From: Martinezella rhizogenes | Lineage (GTDB): Bacteria > Pseudomonadota > Alphaproteobacteria > Rhizobiales > Rhizobiaceae | Direction: 5' to 3' | DNA length: 64,000 nt | Assembly (NCBI RefSeq): GCF_000799715.1 | Contig: NZ_JUHG01000001.1 | Span: 218,631-282,630 of the forward strand | Shown here: positions 9,099 through 18,732 of the stretch, in pieces | How the letters are laid out: each line of letters begins with the position of its first letter | Position numbering within the stretch: position 1 is the first letter of the stretch | The notes under the pieces: generated by a model | What the model saw: the letters and a program-made list of their open reading frames with translations, nothing else | Databases searched by the model: none | What the model was told of the DNA's origin: nothing | Position numbers and translations under genes: made by a program

Positions 9099-10148
9099 AT
9101 GGCAATTACCTCGCTTCCCATATCGATCGAGCGTGTTCGAAAAACCTTCGGTAACTATGTCGCACTGAGCGATGTTTCGCTGGATATTTCCGCTGGCGAA
9201 TTCCTGACGCTTCTGGGCCCGTCCGGATCGGGGAAGACAACCCTCCTGATGGCATTGGCGGGTTTTGTCCGTCCCGACAGCGGCTCCCTGATCATCGGCG
9301 GTCGGGATGTTACCCGACTGTCTCCTGACAAACGCGACATTGGCATCGTTTTTCAGAATTATGCGCTCTTTCCCCATATGAGCGTACTGGCCAACGTCGC
9401 CTATCCACTCCTCTTGCGGCGGGTCCCGAAAGCCAAGGCGCAAGACCGTGCTCTGGCAGCCCTCGCCCGCGTGAAGCTTGAGGGCTTCAGTGATCGGAAC
9501 ATCGCCGCGCTCTCGGGTGGCCAGCGGCAACGCGTGGCGTTGGCACGCGCAATCGTTTTTGAACCTCGCGTCATGCTGATGGACGAGCCGCTGTCTGCAC
9601 TCGACAAGAACTTGCGAGAGCATATGCAGTTCGAAATTCGGCGACTGCATGACGATCTGGGTATCACCACGATCTACGTCACGCATGATCAGCGCGAAGC
9701 GCTGACCATGTCGGATCGCATCGCCGTCATGGATGCGGGGGAAATACAGCAAATCTCGACTCCCTTCGACATCTATCACCACCCAAGAAACCGGTTTGTG
9801 GCGGAGTTCATGGGTGAAGCCAACATACTTCCTGCGTCCAGCCTGACGCGCATCGAGGGGTCGGTAGACCCTGCCCTAGGGCTGGCAATGATCCGCGCGG
9901 AAAGCTTCTATCTGGATGCGGGCGAGCTCGGCGCCGATGCGATCGCCATTAGCGGCGCACTGACCGCCAAGGCATTTCGCGGCGAAAACTGGCTGCTCAA
10001 TCTTCGAACCGCATCCGGCACTGAGGTTATATTGAGCGTGCCGGCGACCCGTGCCGGAATTTGCGCCGGGATGGAAACCGGCAAATTGGTGACCGCCTAT
10101 GCCGCAGCCGCAGCCGTTCATGCCTTGCCCGAAGGGATGGTCGGATGA
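9099..10148 (+). CDS. ABC transporter ATP-binding protein (PotA family)
   Basis: The 349-residue ATPase carries Walker A GPSGSGKTT, signature [14 protein letters not shown], Walker B VMLMDEP and the H-loop YVTHDQREALT, with a C-terminal TOBE-like domain (residues about 280-349) that is shorter than in MalK-type proteins. It sits 24 bases after the binding protein and overlaps the following permease gene by four bases (ATGA). It powers the polyamine-type transporter encoded by 8028-11807. Confidence 0.92.
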   Translation: MAITSLPISIERVRKTFGNYVALSDVSLDISAGEFLTLLGPSGSGKTTLLMALAGFVRPDSGSLIIGGRDVTRLSPDKRDIGIVFQNYALFPHMSVLANVAYPLLLRRVPKAKAQDRALAALARVKLEGFSDRNIAALSGGQRQRVALARAIVFEPRVMLMDEPLSALDKNLREHMQFEIRRLHDDLGITTIYVTHDQREALTMSDRIAVMDAGEIQQISTPFDIYHHPRNRFVAEFMGEANILPASSLTRIEGSVDPALGLAMIRAESFYLDAGELGADAIAISGALTAKAFRGENWLLNLRTASGTEVILSVPATRAGICAGMETGKLVTAYAAAAAVHALPEGMVG

Positions 10149-11014
10149 GCACCGCCGCCTACCTGAGGGACGCCAGGCGCGAGCGTCAATTCTATCTTGC
10201 TTTGGCGCTGCCAGCACTGCTCTTGATTGGCCTTGCGGCTATCGTTCCGGTTCTGTGGATTCTGCGTCAGTCCTTCCTGACCATCGGCGGTTCGTTCTCG
10301 ACCATCAACTACGAAAAGGTTCTATTCAGCAGCCTCACCTGGTCCGCGCTGGGAACCACGCTCGCTCTATCCGGCACGACGCTGCTCATCTGCATGATCC
10401 TGGGAATCCCCCTGGCGCTGACGCTCGCAAGCACCAGCAAGCGGATCGCAAACAGGGTGCTGATCCTGATCATGTTGCCGCTGTGGACTTCAATCCTGGT
10501 GCGGACCTATGGCTGGCTGGTGCTCCTGCGCAAGGATGGACTTGTAAATTCAACCCTGAAAAGCCTGGGCTTGATCGACGCTCCGATGCCGCTGGTCTAC
10601 AACTTCAACGGGACTCTGATCGGCATGGTTCACTACATGTTACCGCTCTTTGTCTTGCCGGTTTACGCGGCAATGCGTGACATTGACGGCAATGTGATCC
10701 GCGCGGCGGCAAGCATGGGTGCAAGCCTCTGGCATTGCGTGAGAACGGTGATCCTTCCCCTTTCTGCTGGCGGAATCCTATCCGGTTCAACGATTGTGTT
10801 TATCTACACTCTCGGCTTCTTCATCACACCGGCGGTTCTCGGCGGAGGGAAGGTCAATCCGATATCGATCCGCATCGACCGGACATTATCCACCTTTCAG
10901 GACTGGGGGTCTGCAAGCGCTCTCGGCATACTCCTTCTGATTCTGGTCCTGCTGACTGGTGGCATGCTTTACGTCACACGCTGGTATCTGACGCGGGATA
11001 CATCCCATGCTTGA
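10145..11014 (+). CDS. ABC transporter permease (PotB type)
   Basis: A 289-residue inner-membrane permease with six predicted helices. The EAA-like loop is AAASMGASLWHCVRTVILPL, close to the end of the protein. The start at ATG 10145 overlaps the stop of the ATPase gene; a longer in-frame extension from 10061 would overlap the ATPase gene by 88 bases and is not supported. It overlaps the next permease by eight bases. It forms the pore together with that permease. Confidence 0.9.
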   Translation: MSTAAYLRDARRERQFYLALALPALLLIGLAAIVPVLWILRQSFLTIGGSFSTINYEKVLFSSLTWSALGTTLALSGTTLLICMILGIPLALTLASTSKRIANRVLILIMLPLWTSILVRTYGWLVLLRKDGLVNSTLKSLGLIDAPMPLVYNFNGTLIGMVHYMLPLFVLPVYAAMRDIDGNVIRAAASMGASLWHCVRTVILPLSAGGILSGSTIVFIYTLGFFITPAVLGGGKVNPISIRIDRTLSTFQDWGSASALGILLLILVLLTGGMLYVTRWYLTRDTSHA

Positions 11015-11807
11015 TGCCTATCAGGACAAAAGGTTCAGCAGAATCCTGCTGTGGATCTATTCAGCCATCGTGCTCATCTTCCTTATGCTGCCGACCCTCA
11101 TCGTTGTGCCGCTGTCATTTTCCTCTTCCGATTTGCTGGAGTTTCCGCCCAGGGCCTGGTCGATGCGCTGGTATGAAGCCTTCTTTTCCTCACCTGCGTG
11201 GATGGCAGGGCTTCGCACCAGCCTGCTTCTCGGCGTCTCGACGGCGGCGATTGCTGTGCCTGTCAGTTTCCTCGCCTGCTTCGCCCTGAACAGGATTGGG
11301 GGGCGCCGCGCCGCCGCCATTTACGGTCTGCTGCTATCGCCTTCGGTGACGCCGGGCATTCTGCTTGCAATAGGACTTTTCTTCGTTCTTGCGAAGCTCG
11401 GCCTCCTCGGCACCCTTTTGGGGGTCCTTGCGGGCCATGTGGTCCTGGCCATACCCGTGGCCGTCATTGTTCTCCATCCCGCACTGGAGAGGTTCGACTG
11501 GGCTCAGGCACAGGCAGCCCGCAGTCTGGGTGCCGGCTGGTTCCGGACTATGATCGGGATCATTCTGCCCCAGCTCGGGCTGAGCCTTGCGACAGCAGGA
11601 TTGATGGCCTTCCTCACCTCCCTCGACGAGGTGGTGATTTCCGTTTTTGTGGCGAACGGGCCCAACAGTACCTTGCCGAAGCTGATGTTTATTTCTCTCC
11701 GGGATCAAATCGACCCTACCATCGCGGCTATTTCCACACTCTGGACCGTGCTGATCTCGGCAATAGTCCTGTTCCTCAACTTGCGCGAACGCGATCAGAC
11801 AGCCTGA
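11007..11807 (+). CDS. ABC transporter permease (PotC type)
   Basis: A 266-residue second permease. The membrane segments are evident (IVLIFLMLPTLIVVPLSF at the N-terminus) and the EAA loop reads AQAARSLGAGWFRTMIGIIL. The conserved LTSLDEVVIS segment of PotC-type permeases follows. It overlaps the upstream permease and is separated by ten bases from the phosphorylase gene, so all five genes appear to be one transcript. Confidence 0.92.
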   Translation: MLDAYQDKRFSRILLWIYSAIVLIFLMLPTLIVVPLSFSSSDLLEFPPRAWSMRWYEAFFSSPAWMAGLRTSLLLGVSTAAIAVPVSFLACFALNRIGGRRAAAIYGLLLSPSVTPGILLAIGLFFVLAKLGLLGTLLGVLAGHVVLAIPVAVIVLHPALERFDWAQAQAARSLGAGWFRTMIGIILPQLGLSLATAGLMAFLTSLDEVVISVFVANGPNSTLPKLMFISLRDQIDPTIAAISTLWTVLISAIVLFLNLRERDQTA

Positions 11808-11817
11808 AAGAGCCTCT

Positions 11818-12714
11818 ATGACATATACATCAATCGGCGCAGTGATCCCGAAAACGGATATGGCCATCATTACGGGCTCCGCCAATTGGGGTCTCGCCTT
11901 TCCCGAAGATGTGGGAATGCCGGGCGTTAGCGTTCTGGCGCGCGATCTTTCCTTCGACACGCCTTATGGCGCTTCGGACAACTGGAAGCTCCTGGAATTC
12001 GACGCCAGCATCACGCCGGAAGGCCGAGCCAGACGGCTGCTTTGCATGTATTCCCACGGCAACCCGCGGGATCAAATCGACCATTCCTGCCACCGCCGCG
12101 CATTCTGGGTGTTGATGGAATCCGGCGTACGGTATGTGCTCGCCTGTTCGACCATCGGTGCGGTGAACAAGGCCATCCAGCCGGGCGACATGGTCATCCC
12201 GGCCGATATAATCGAGCTGACCCAGACCCCCTACTCGCTTCTGCCCGGTCGTCAGCGTTTCGATTGCTCCGGCAAGCAGATCGTTTGCCCGCATGGCGCG
12301 AAAATCCTTGCTGAAACCGCAAGTGCAATCTGGCCGACGTCATGCCGTGTGCATGGACTAGACCAAGGGCTGGCGGCTGCACATGCGTATGGCCCTCGCC
12401 TTACCACGCCCGCGGAAGCTCTTGCGTTCCGCACCGTGGGAGCCGATGTCATCAATCATTCGATAGCACCGGAGGCGACCTTGTCACGCGAAATCGGCGC
12501 CTGTTTCGTGCCCTGCGCCTTCGTGACCGCTGGCTTCAACGACTATATGGATCGCAGCCGAGGCACCTTGCTCCAGGAGGATGTCTTGCCAAGTCTTTCC
12601 ATGCTTGCCTCCCGCGTTGCACTGCAAGCCGCCGCCCGGATCCCGATAGAGTCTCCATGCGGCTGCCAGACACTCAAGTCGCCGCAGCCAGAGGCTCGCT
12701 ATCTGCGCTACTGA
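11818..12714 (+). CDS. Nucleoside phosphorylase (MTA phosphorylase/PNP family)
   Basis: A 298-residue cytoplasmic enzyme of the purine nucleoside/methylthioadenosine phosphorylase family, which splits a nucleoside with phosphate to a free base and ribose-1-phosphate-type sugar. Recognisable segments are MAIITGSANWGL, YSHGNPRDQIDHSCHRRAFW (phosphate/substrate region with the conserved His), STIGAVNKAIQPGDMVIPADIIELT, and FRTVGADVINHSIAPEATLSREI near residue 205, which matches the base- and ribose-binding Met-containing loop although the usual MS/T motif is altered. It closes the polyamine-type ABC operon. Import of methylthioadenosine or a related nucleoside, or recycling of a polyamine by-product, would both fit. 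Confidence 0.85.
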   Translation: MTYTSIGAVIPKTDMAIITGSANWGLAFPEDVGMPGVSVLARDLSFDTPYGASDNWKLLEFDASITPEGRARRLLCMYSHGNPRDQIDHSCHRRAFWVLMESGVRYVLACSTIGAVNKAIQPGDMVIPADIIELTQTPYSLLPGRQRFDCSGKQIVCPHGAKILAETASAIWPTSCRVHGLDQGLAAAHAYGPRLTTPAEALAFRTVGADVINHSIAPEATLSREIGACFVPCAFVTAGFNDYMDRSRGTLLQEDVLPSLSMLASRVALQAAARIPIESPCGCQTLKSPQPEARYLRY

Positions 12715-12797
12715 CAATCATTGGCGTTTTGGCGCTGCCCATCCGCAGTCCGCCACTCTCATTGGCGACTGTTGCCCCGGCAGCGCTCGTCTCTAAA

Positions 12798-12920
12798 CTA
12801 CAAGCCTCCAGCCCCCGAGGCCACTGTCTGGCCTAAAGGAAGTGGACCAGCGTCAACACCAACAGCGGCGGCCAACGATGTCGCCTTCAAGAGTGTGCGT
12901 TTCGGGATCCGATAACCCAT
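12798..12920 (-). pseudogene. Remnant of a signal-peptide-bearing gene
   Basis: Immediately after the esterase stop, a GAGGAG precedes an ATG (12918-12920) by about seven bases. The frame reads a Tat- or Sec-like leader (MGYRIPKRTLLKATSLAAAV) and stops after 40 codons. An adjacent frame stays open towards 12650 with plausible protein composition, so a frameshifted exported protein is likely. I do not recognise the family. The gene would have been transcribed with the broken esterase. Confidence 0.3.
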
Positions 12921-12935
12921 GTTTCAACTCCTCAG

Positions 12936-14205
12936 TTATGCCTCATACTTATAGAGGGCTGCGCGGTTGAACGGGTCGATCTTGAGATCGGCAATGGCGC
13001 GGCGTGCTTCGCCACGCCAGCCGCTGGCCGCTTCGCAGCGGCTGTCGATCAGCATCGAGGCCCGTGTGGTAGCGTCGTAAGGCTTCCATTCCGGCATACG
13101 GGTGTTGTTGGGATTGCCGGTCCGCGCGAAGCTCAAGAACGCCGACATCATGTTCATCGCCGCTTCCATTGCATGATCGCCCGGTCCGGTCATCTCGCCG
13201 GCCTCGTTCACCGTGCCGAAGGCGAAGGGGATATCGACTGCGTGCGGTGAACCGAGCACGCCGCCCTCCCAGGGAATCGTCCAGGTGAAGTTGTACATGT
13301 AGACTGGTGCCTGGCCAGCCGCTCCCGACTTCATCTCGGCTGCGGCTGCGGCTGCGGCTGCGGCGGTGAGCGGACGGCGGAACTGGACGTCGGACGCAAC
13401 GGCAACGAGGATCTCCGACGGGGTCATGTCGGGCGCATCCTTGCGGTAGCTGGCCATAATCGTGTCGATCTTGGAGTCATTGATCTTGAACACAGAGCGC
13501 ATGCGGCTCCGCATCTGTTCTTCGGTGAGTTTGAAATTGCGCATATCGCTCTGGAAAAACAGACTGGCTTCGGTCTTCGTGCTGCCCAGCAGCAATGGTA
13601 CGCTGGCATGCATCGCCAGGCCCTCTGGCGCCATCGGCCGGGTGACGATGTGCTTGCCGTCGATCACCGGCCGGACGCCTTCAAACGATGAGGCTACGGC
13701 ACGGTTGCGGGCATCGAGGACGGTCTGCATCGGGATCTGCTGTATCACTGCGAGGTTCTTCGGGTCGACCCCGAGCTCCTTGACGAAGGCATTTGCATAG
13801 GGCTGCATGTCCGCCGCAGGAGCCACATTGAGGCCGGCTGCCCCACTCATGCTGATGGCGCGATGGAACAGGCCCTTCGCCTTCGGCATGGCCAGCAGGA
13901 TCATGATCTTCGATCCACCCCCGGATTGGCCAAAGACGATTACGCTGCCCGGGTCGCCGCCAAAAACAGCGATGTTGTCGCTTACCCATTCCAAGGCAGC
14001 AACGATATCGAGGTTGCCGGCATTGGCGGCGTCGCCGAAGTTGATGGGATCGAGATGAGAAAGGTTGGTGTATCCGAAGGCGTTGAGGCGGCGGTTGATC
14101 GTCACCACGACAACGTCGCCGTAACGGGCGAGATTGCTGCCGTTCGGTCGCCTGCGCGTAACCCGTCACGAAGCAGAGCAGCACTGCAATTCCCAGGCAC
14201 TTCAT
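12936..14205 (-). pseudogene. Type B carboxylesterase, internal deletion and frameshift
   Basis: The main frame (12936-14108, extendable to about 14150) encodes the C-terminal three quarters of a type B carboxylesterase: RYGDVVVVTINRRLNAFGY, the nucleophile elbow FGQSGGG, and the catalytic His in GSPHAVDIPFAFG. A separate frame starting at ATG 14203-14205 encodes a signal peptide (MKCLGIAVLLCFVTGYAQA) that ends within a few bases of the esterase frame. The roughly 100 residues expected between them, including the HGGG oxyanion-hole motif, are missing and the two parts are out of frame. The gene is therefore probably non-functional. It is divergent from the LysR gene at 14551. Confidence 0.8.
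13337..13366. repeat. Short tandem repeat coding poly-alanine
   Basis: Four exact CGGCTG hexamers and a fifth imperfect unit give a run of about nine alanines inside the esterase remnant. Such runs vary by slippage and sit comfortably in a gene no longer under selection. Confidence 0.7.
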
Positions 14206-14550
14206 GTGCTACCTCTTTCAGAAGATGACGTTGCCGGTCACTTGACGGCCGCGCATTCGCGAATAGTGCGAAATGTGTCGAGCGCTTTCGGGATGGAGCC
14301 GCATGGCATACCGAGAACGGTGGAGCATCTGCATCAGGCGCCAAGACTGTCTTCACGGATGCAGTTTCACTCGGAGATTGGACTCTGACGGATCAGGGCG
14401 GGCAAACATATTCCATCGACCGGCCTGTCCTCCGGACTTCGAAATCTTGGTATCGCAATAATTACAGGTACGACCAGCGAGCTCCCCGGCTGGCATGAAA
14501 TATGCTTGTCATAAAGCTTGTTGCACCGTTCGACGAGGGGAAGGCCGATC
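14206..14550. other. Divergent intergenic region, no gene seen
   Basis: The stretch separates the esterase remnant from the LysR gene. It should hold the promoters of both. I see no convincing coding frame and no clear terminator or repeat in it. Confidence 0.5.
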
Positions 14551-15543
14551 ATGACGCGACAGGCGAATGGTATGATGGATGTGCGTCTGATGCGCACGCT
14601 CCTGACCCTGCTGACGGAATGCAGCGTTTCGAAAACCGCCGATATCCTGGGCCAGGCGCAGCCGACAGTGAGCCTGACGTTGAAACGGCTGCGGGAAATG
14701 CTGGACGATCCGCTTTTGGTCAGGTCCGGAGGCGCGCTAGTGCCAACAGAGCGAGGTCTCGCCCTGAAGGAGACGTTGCGCGATATCCTCGGCCAGATCA
14801 ACGCGCACCTCTCTCCTGATGCCACTTTCGACCCGAACAGTGCGACGCGAAACTTCCGCATCATCGCAGATAATTGCCTCGGAGCCGTGTTTCTGCCGCA
14901 GCTCGTCGGCAAAATCGCACAAAAGGCACCCAATGTTCGCGTCGATGCGTCTCACATGCCGAGCTATGATGAACTCATCAGCCAGCTTGCGGACGGATCT
15001 ATCGATGCGGTCATCGGCAACTGGCCGCATCCGCCGGAGTATTTGCGGATGTCGCCCCTACTGACCACCGATATCGTCTGTGTCGTACGTCCAAGCCATC
15101 GGCTGGCAAGTCAATGCGAGCCAATCACGATGGGTGAGTTCCTGAAAGAGAAGCATCTTTCTCCGACCTCAGATAAGCGAGCCCAACTTAGTCCGATCGA
15201 CGGACGGCTGATCGAACTCGGCCTCAAGCGTAATATCGCCGTGTCGGTGCCCGAATATGCGATCACACCTTATGTACTGACGCAATCGGACATCGTCTTC
15301 ACGACGGGGCGGATTTTTGCCGAGCAAATCGCTCAGGCTTTTCCACTCGTCGTTCTGGAGGCGCCGCGCGAACTTGGACAGATGCAGTTCTACATGCTCT
15401 GGCATGAATGCAAGCACCAGTCGCCTGACCATGTCTGGTTGCGACAGATGATCAAATCTGTTGCGGCCGACGTTCGCGCTTGTGATGCGACAGCGCCTGT
15501 ACCGATCAAATTTCTCCCACTCCAGGCGTCAGCCTATAACTAA
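14551..15543 (+). CDS. LysR-family transcriptional regulator
   Basis: A 330-residue LysR-type activator. The winged helix-turn-helix occupies about residues 8-65 (LLTECSVSKTADILGQAQPTVSLTLKRL, with LVRSGGALVPTERG behind it), followed by a two-lobed effector domain. I use ATG 14551, which has GGGGAAGG upstream; a TTG at 14518 is in frame but weak. It lies directly upstream of, and in the same direction as, the long catabolic operon starting at 15681, and is the natural candidate to regulate it, although LysR genes more often are divergent from their targets. Confidence 0.88.
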   Translation: MTRQANGMMDVRLMRTLLTLLTECSVSKTADILGQAQPTVSLTLKRLREMLDDPLLVRSGGALVPTERGLALKETLRDILGQINAHLSPDATFDPNSATRNFRIIADNCLGAVFLPQLVGKIAQKAPNVRVDASHMPSYDELISQLADGSIDAVIGNWPHPPEYLRMSPLLTTDIVCVVRPSHRLASQCEPITMGEFLKEKHLSPTSDKRAQLSPIDGRLIELGLKRNIAVSVPEYAITPYVLTQSDIVFTTGRIFAEQIAQAFPLVVLEAPRELGQMQFYMLWHECKHQSPDHVWLRQMIKSVAADVRACDATAPVPIKFLPLQASAYN

Positions 15544-15591
15544 GGCTGTTGCGCCTGTTTGGTGACGTCGGCCTCGTGAAAAACTGGCAAA

Positions 15592-15618
15592 ACGCAATAT
15601 AGTCTATTTGAGTTGCGT
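15592..15618. promoter_or_regulatory. Candidate LysR-type operator upstream of the catabolic operon
   Basis: ACGCAA (15592-15597) and TTGCGT (15613-15618) form an inverted repeat with a 15-base spacer containing TATAGT, about 65 bases before the binding-protein start. Symmetry and place fit a regulator site; nothing proves which protein binds. Confidence 0.4.
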
Positions 15619-15680
15619 AATAGGTTTTCGCGATGAAACAGCCCACACTGGTGCCGGTTTAACAGCAACCAGATGAGGGC

Positions 15681-16766
15681 ATGATGGCAGGTTCAGGAAT
15701 TACCCGGCGTGAAGCGCTTGCAGGGATCGCCGCTGGCGCGGCAGCAGGGATGTTCGGTTCATTGAGCAGTGCCCGAGCCGCCGTTTCCGAGATGGTATGG
15801 GCGACCTGGGATTCCAACGGGCATCCTGAATACATCGCCGCATTTGAAGCGCAGACCGGCGTCAAGGTTAAGCTGTCCTATCTTTCCAGCGAGGACGCGC
15901 AATTCGCGGCGCTGAAAACCGGCACGGCTTCCGACTGGGACATGATCAACCCGTCGCTGAATGGAAGCTGGCGCTACATCAAGGCGGGACTGCTCGAAGA
16001 AATCGACGTGGCCAAGATCGCCAACGCCGCCAAGATGTACGATGTCTTCAAGACGACGCCCAAGGTTCTGGATGCCTCGGGCAAGCAGTTCGCGGTTCCC
16101 TATCTCTGGGGTCTCAACCCGATCGTCTACCGCAAGGACAAGTTCGACAGCGAGCCTGACTACACGACACTGTTCAACGAGAAGTACAAGGGCCAGCTTG
16201 CGATGCGCGACTATGCGCTGGAATCCATCGCCATCGCCGGTCTGGTCGCCGGCGTGCCGCGCGACAAGGTCTTCGTCATGGAGACCAAGGAGCTGGCGGA
16301 AGCCAAAAAGCTGCTGGTCGCGCAGAAGCCGCTGTTGCGCACCTATTGGCAGACGATCGGCGATCTCACCAATCTGTTTGCCACGGGCGAGGTTTCCTGC
16401 GCATTTTCGTGGCGGGTTCCCTATGATGCACTGAAGGACAAGCTGGCGATGGGGATGGCCAAGCCGAAAGCGGGTATCATGGGCTGGTGCGACTGCTTTG
16501 CCATGCCGGCGACGCTGTCTGCTGAAAAGAGCGAGATCGGATACAAGTTCATCGATTATCTGCTCGGGGCGGAATTCGCGACCCAGATCGCTAAAATCGG
16601 CAACTATGCGACCACATCCTCGATCATCCGCGACGAATTGTCGAAAGAGCAGCAGGAGGCGATCTTCATCGACGACATGGATGTGATGAAGTCGTTCATG
16701 TGGCCGGTCGCTCCGGAGAATTATTCCGAGTGGCTGAAGATCTGGAATGAAGTCAAGGCAAGCTGA
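15681..16766 (+). CDS. Spermidine/putrescine-type solute-binding protein with Tat signal
   Basis: A 361-residue periplasmic binding protein. The leader contains the twin-arginine motif TRREALAG followed by an alanine-rich hydrophobic stretch and SARAA, so export by the Tat route is likely, as for several PotD/PotF relatives. The mature part has MVWATWDSNGHPEYIAAFE, DWDMINPSLNGSW and the cleft segments PYLWGLNPIVYRKD typical of this family. Start at 15681 or the tandem ATG at 15684. It is the first gene of an operon of ten genes reaching 26662, in which enzymes for amide, amidine and oxygenation chemistry follow the transporter, so the ligand is probably a nitrogen-rich organic cation. Confidence 0.9.
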   Translation: MMAGSGITRREALAGIAAGAAAGMFGSLSSARAAVSEMVWATWDSNGHPEYIAAFEAQTGVKVKLSYLSSEDAQFAALKTGTASDWDMINPSLNGSWRYIKAGLLEEIDVAKIANAAKMYDVFKTTPKVLDASGKQFAVPYLWGLNPIVYRKDKFDSEPDYTTLFNEKYKGQLAMRDYALESIAIAGLVAGVPRDKVFVMETKELAEAKKLLVAQKPLLRTYWQTIGDLTNLFATGEVSCAFSWRVPYDALKDKLAMGMAKPKAGIMGWCDCFAMPATLSAEKSEIGYKFIDYLLGAEFATQIAKIGNYATTSSIIRDELSKEQQEAIFIDDMDVMKSFMWPVAPENYSEWLKIWNEVKAS

Positions 16767-16768
16767 TC

Positions 16769-17854
16769 ATGGTGAATACGCCTGACAGGGCGCCAGATCT
16801 CTCCGGATCGGGATTGTTGCTATCCGCCCGTGGCCTGACCAAGAACTATGGTGGGCAGCGCGTGGTCGATGGCATCGATCTCGATATTCCGGAAAGGGCG
16901 TTCACGACCTTCCTTGGTCCTTCCGGCTGCGGCAAAACGACAATTCTGCGGATGATTGCTGGCTTCGAAACGCCGGACGCGGGATCGATCGTGCTCGACG
17001 GCCGGTCGCTGTCCGGGGTTCCGCCGGAGCGCCGGCCGGTCAATACGGTGTTCCAGAGCTACGCCTTGTTTCCGCACCTGACGGTGTTCGACAACGTTGC
17101 ATTCTCGCTGACCCTGCGTCGCCAGAGCAATGTCGATGTAGCAGCCCGCGTAAAAAGGGCTCTGGATGCCGTGCATATGACCGAGTTCGGCGACCGATAT
17201 CCCCACCAGCTCTCGGGTGGCCAGCAGCAGCGGATTGCGGTGGCGCGCGCTATCATCGCCGAGCCGCATCTCCTTCTGCTGGACGAACCCCTTTCCGCGT
17301 TGGACAAAAAGATGCGCGGGCATTTGCAAATCGAACTGAAGGATTTGCAGCGACGTCTCGGTATCGCCTTCGTCTACGTCACCCACGATCAGGAGGAGGC
17401 CTTTGCGCTCTCCGACATCGTCGTCGTCATGAACAAGGGACGCATCGTTCAAAAGGCTGCGCCGCTGACAATCTATGCCCGCCCTGCCAACGCTTTCGTT
17501 GCTGACTTCATCGGAGCCGCGACCCTCATTCCAGGCGAAATCATCGATGGCGATGGGGCCACCGGATTGGCTGCGATCAATACGGCCGTCGGTATCGTGC
17601 AATGCCCGGCAGTGGAGGGATTGGCGAAAGGAGATAAGGCGGTACTCGCCATTCGGCCGGAACATGTCCGTATTGGCACGGACGGCCTGAGCGCGACGAT
17701 CCGGCATGTGGTGTTCAAAGGGGATCGTTACCTTGTCGAGGCCGAAGTTAACGGCTTCATCTTGCAGTTCCTAGCGGATAATCCGCTGACGCCTGGAACG
17801 AATATGGGGCTTGTTGTCGATCGGGAACGCGCCTTTATCACGAGGATCGACTGA
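16769..17854 (+). CDS. ABC transporter ATP-binding protein (PotA family)
   Basis: A 361-residue ATPase with Walker [10 protein letters not shown], signature [14 protein letters not shown], Walker B LLLLDEP and H-loop [13 protein letters not shown], plus the C-terminal TOBE domain. Two bases separate it from the binding-protein stop and its TGA overlaps the next ATG (17854), so it is co-translated with the permeases. It energises the second polyamine-type transporter in the window. Confidence 0.93.
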   Translation: MVNTPDRAPDLSGSGLLLSARGLTKNYGGQRVVDGIDLDIPERAFTTFLGPSGCGKTTILRMIAGFETPDAGSIVLDGRSLSGVPPERRPVNTVFQSYALFPHLTVFDNVAFSLTLRRQSNVDVAARVKRALDAVHMTEFGDRYPHQLSGGQQQRIAVARAIIAEPHLLLLDEPLSALDKKMRGHLQIELKDLQRRLGIAFVYVTHDQEEAFALSDIVVVMNKGRIVQKAAPLTIYARPANAFVADFIGAATLIPGEIIDGDGATGLAAINTAVGIVQCPAVEGLAKGDKAVLAIRPEHVRIGTDGLSATIRHVVFKGDRYLVEAEVNGFILQFLADNPLTPGTNMGLVVDRERAFITRID

Positions 17855-18732
17855 TGGTTCCGGTTTTTCACCGGGCACAGCTCGCGGTGCCCGTCGCATG
17901 TATTTTGATCCTGGGGTGCATTTTACCGCTTACTGTGCTCATGGTTTTCAGCGTCTTCGAGGTGGATCTCGATGCGTTCACGCTCGTTCCGGCTTTTTCC
18001 GGACAGAGCTGGGTTCAGATGTTCACCAATCCGGTTTTCGCCTTTCTGATAGGTAAGGCGGTCGTCTCCGGCGCGGGCACGGCGGTGCTGGCAGCATTTG
18101 TTGGATACCCGATCGCCGTTTCGATGACGCGCCTTCCCGTTCTCTGGAAGGGGGTCGGCAGCATCGTCCTTCTGACGCCGCTCTATACCGGCGAGATCGT
18201 CCGGATTTATGCCTGGCGGGTCGTTCTCGGCTCCGAAGGCCTGATTAACGCAGCTTTGGAATGGTTTGGCGTGATCGATGAGCCTTTGAAATTTCTGTTG
18301 TTTTCGCCGTTCACGACGCATCTCGTGCTTCTCTACAACAATTTGCCATTCATGGTGCTGGCAATCTGGATATCGGCTGAACTGATTGACAAACAGTTGA
18401 TCGAAGCCGCACGGGATCTCGGGGCTCGCCCGATAGATACGTTCGTCAAGGTCATCTTGCCTTTGACGACGCCCGGACTGGCTGTCGGCATCTTCACGGT
18501 CTTTGCGCTCGCCGCCGGCGACATGATGACGCCGAGCCTTCTAGGCGGGACGTCGGGCGCGACCCCGATGGCTATGATCGACAACCTGTTCGGGACCGCG
18601 TTCGACTGGCCGCTGGCCTCCGCACTGTCCCTCAGCCTTCTTGTTGTTCTGTTCGCCTTTGCCACCGGGTTTGTGACCATCCTTCTTCGGTTTGATGGTG
18701 CGCGGGCGGTCCTTCAACGGGGGACACGATGA
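17854..18732 (+). CDS. ABC transporter permease (PotB type)
   Basis: A 292-residue permease with six predicted helices, PACILILGCILPLTVL-like first segment, and an EAA loop IEAARDLGARPIDTFVKVIL near residue 190. It overlaps the ATPase gene by one base and the next permease by four. Confidence 0.92.
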   Translation: MVPVFHRAQLAVPVACILILGCILPLTVLMVFSVFEVDLDAFTLVPAFSGQSWVQMFTNPVFAFLIGKAVVSGAGTAVLAAFVGYPIAVSMTRLPVLWKGVGSIVLLTPLYTGEIVRIYAWRVVLGSEGLINAALEWFGVIDEPLKFLLFSPFTTHLVLLYNNLPFMVLAIWISAELIDKQLIEAARDLGARPIDTFVKVILPLTTPGLAVGIFTVFALAAGDMMTPSLLGGTSGATPMAMIDNLFGTAFDWPLASALSLSLLVVLFAFATGFVTILLRFDGARAVLQRGTR

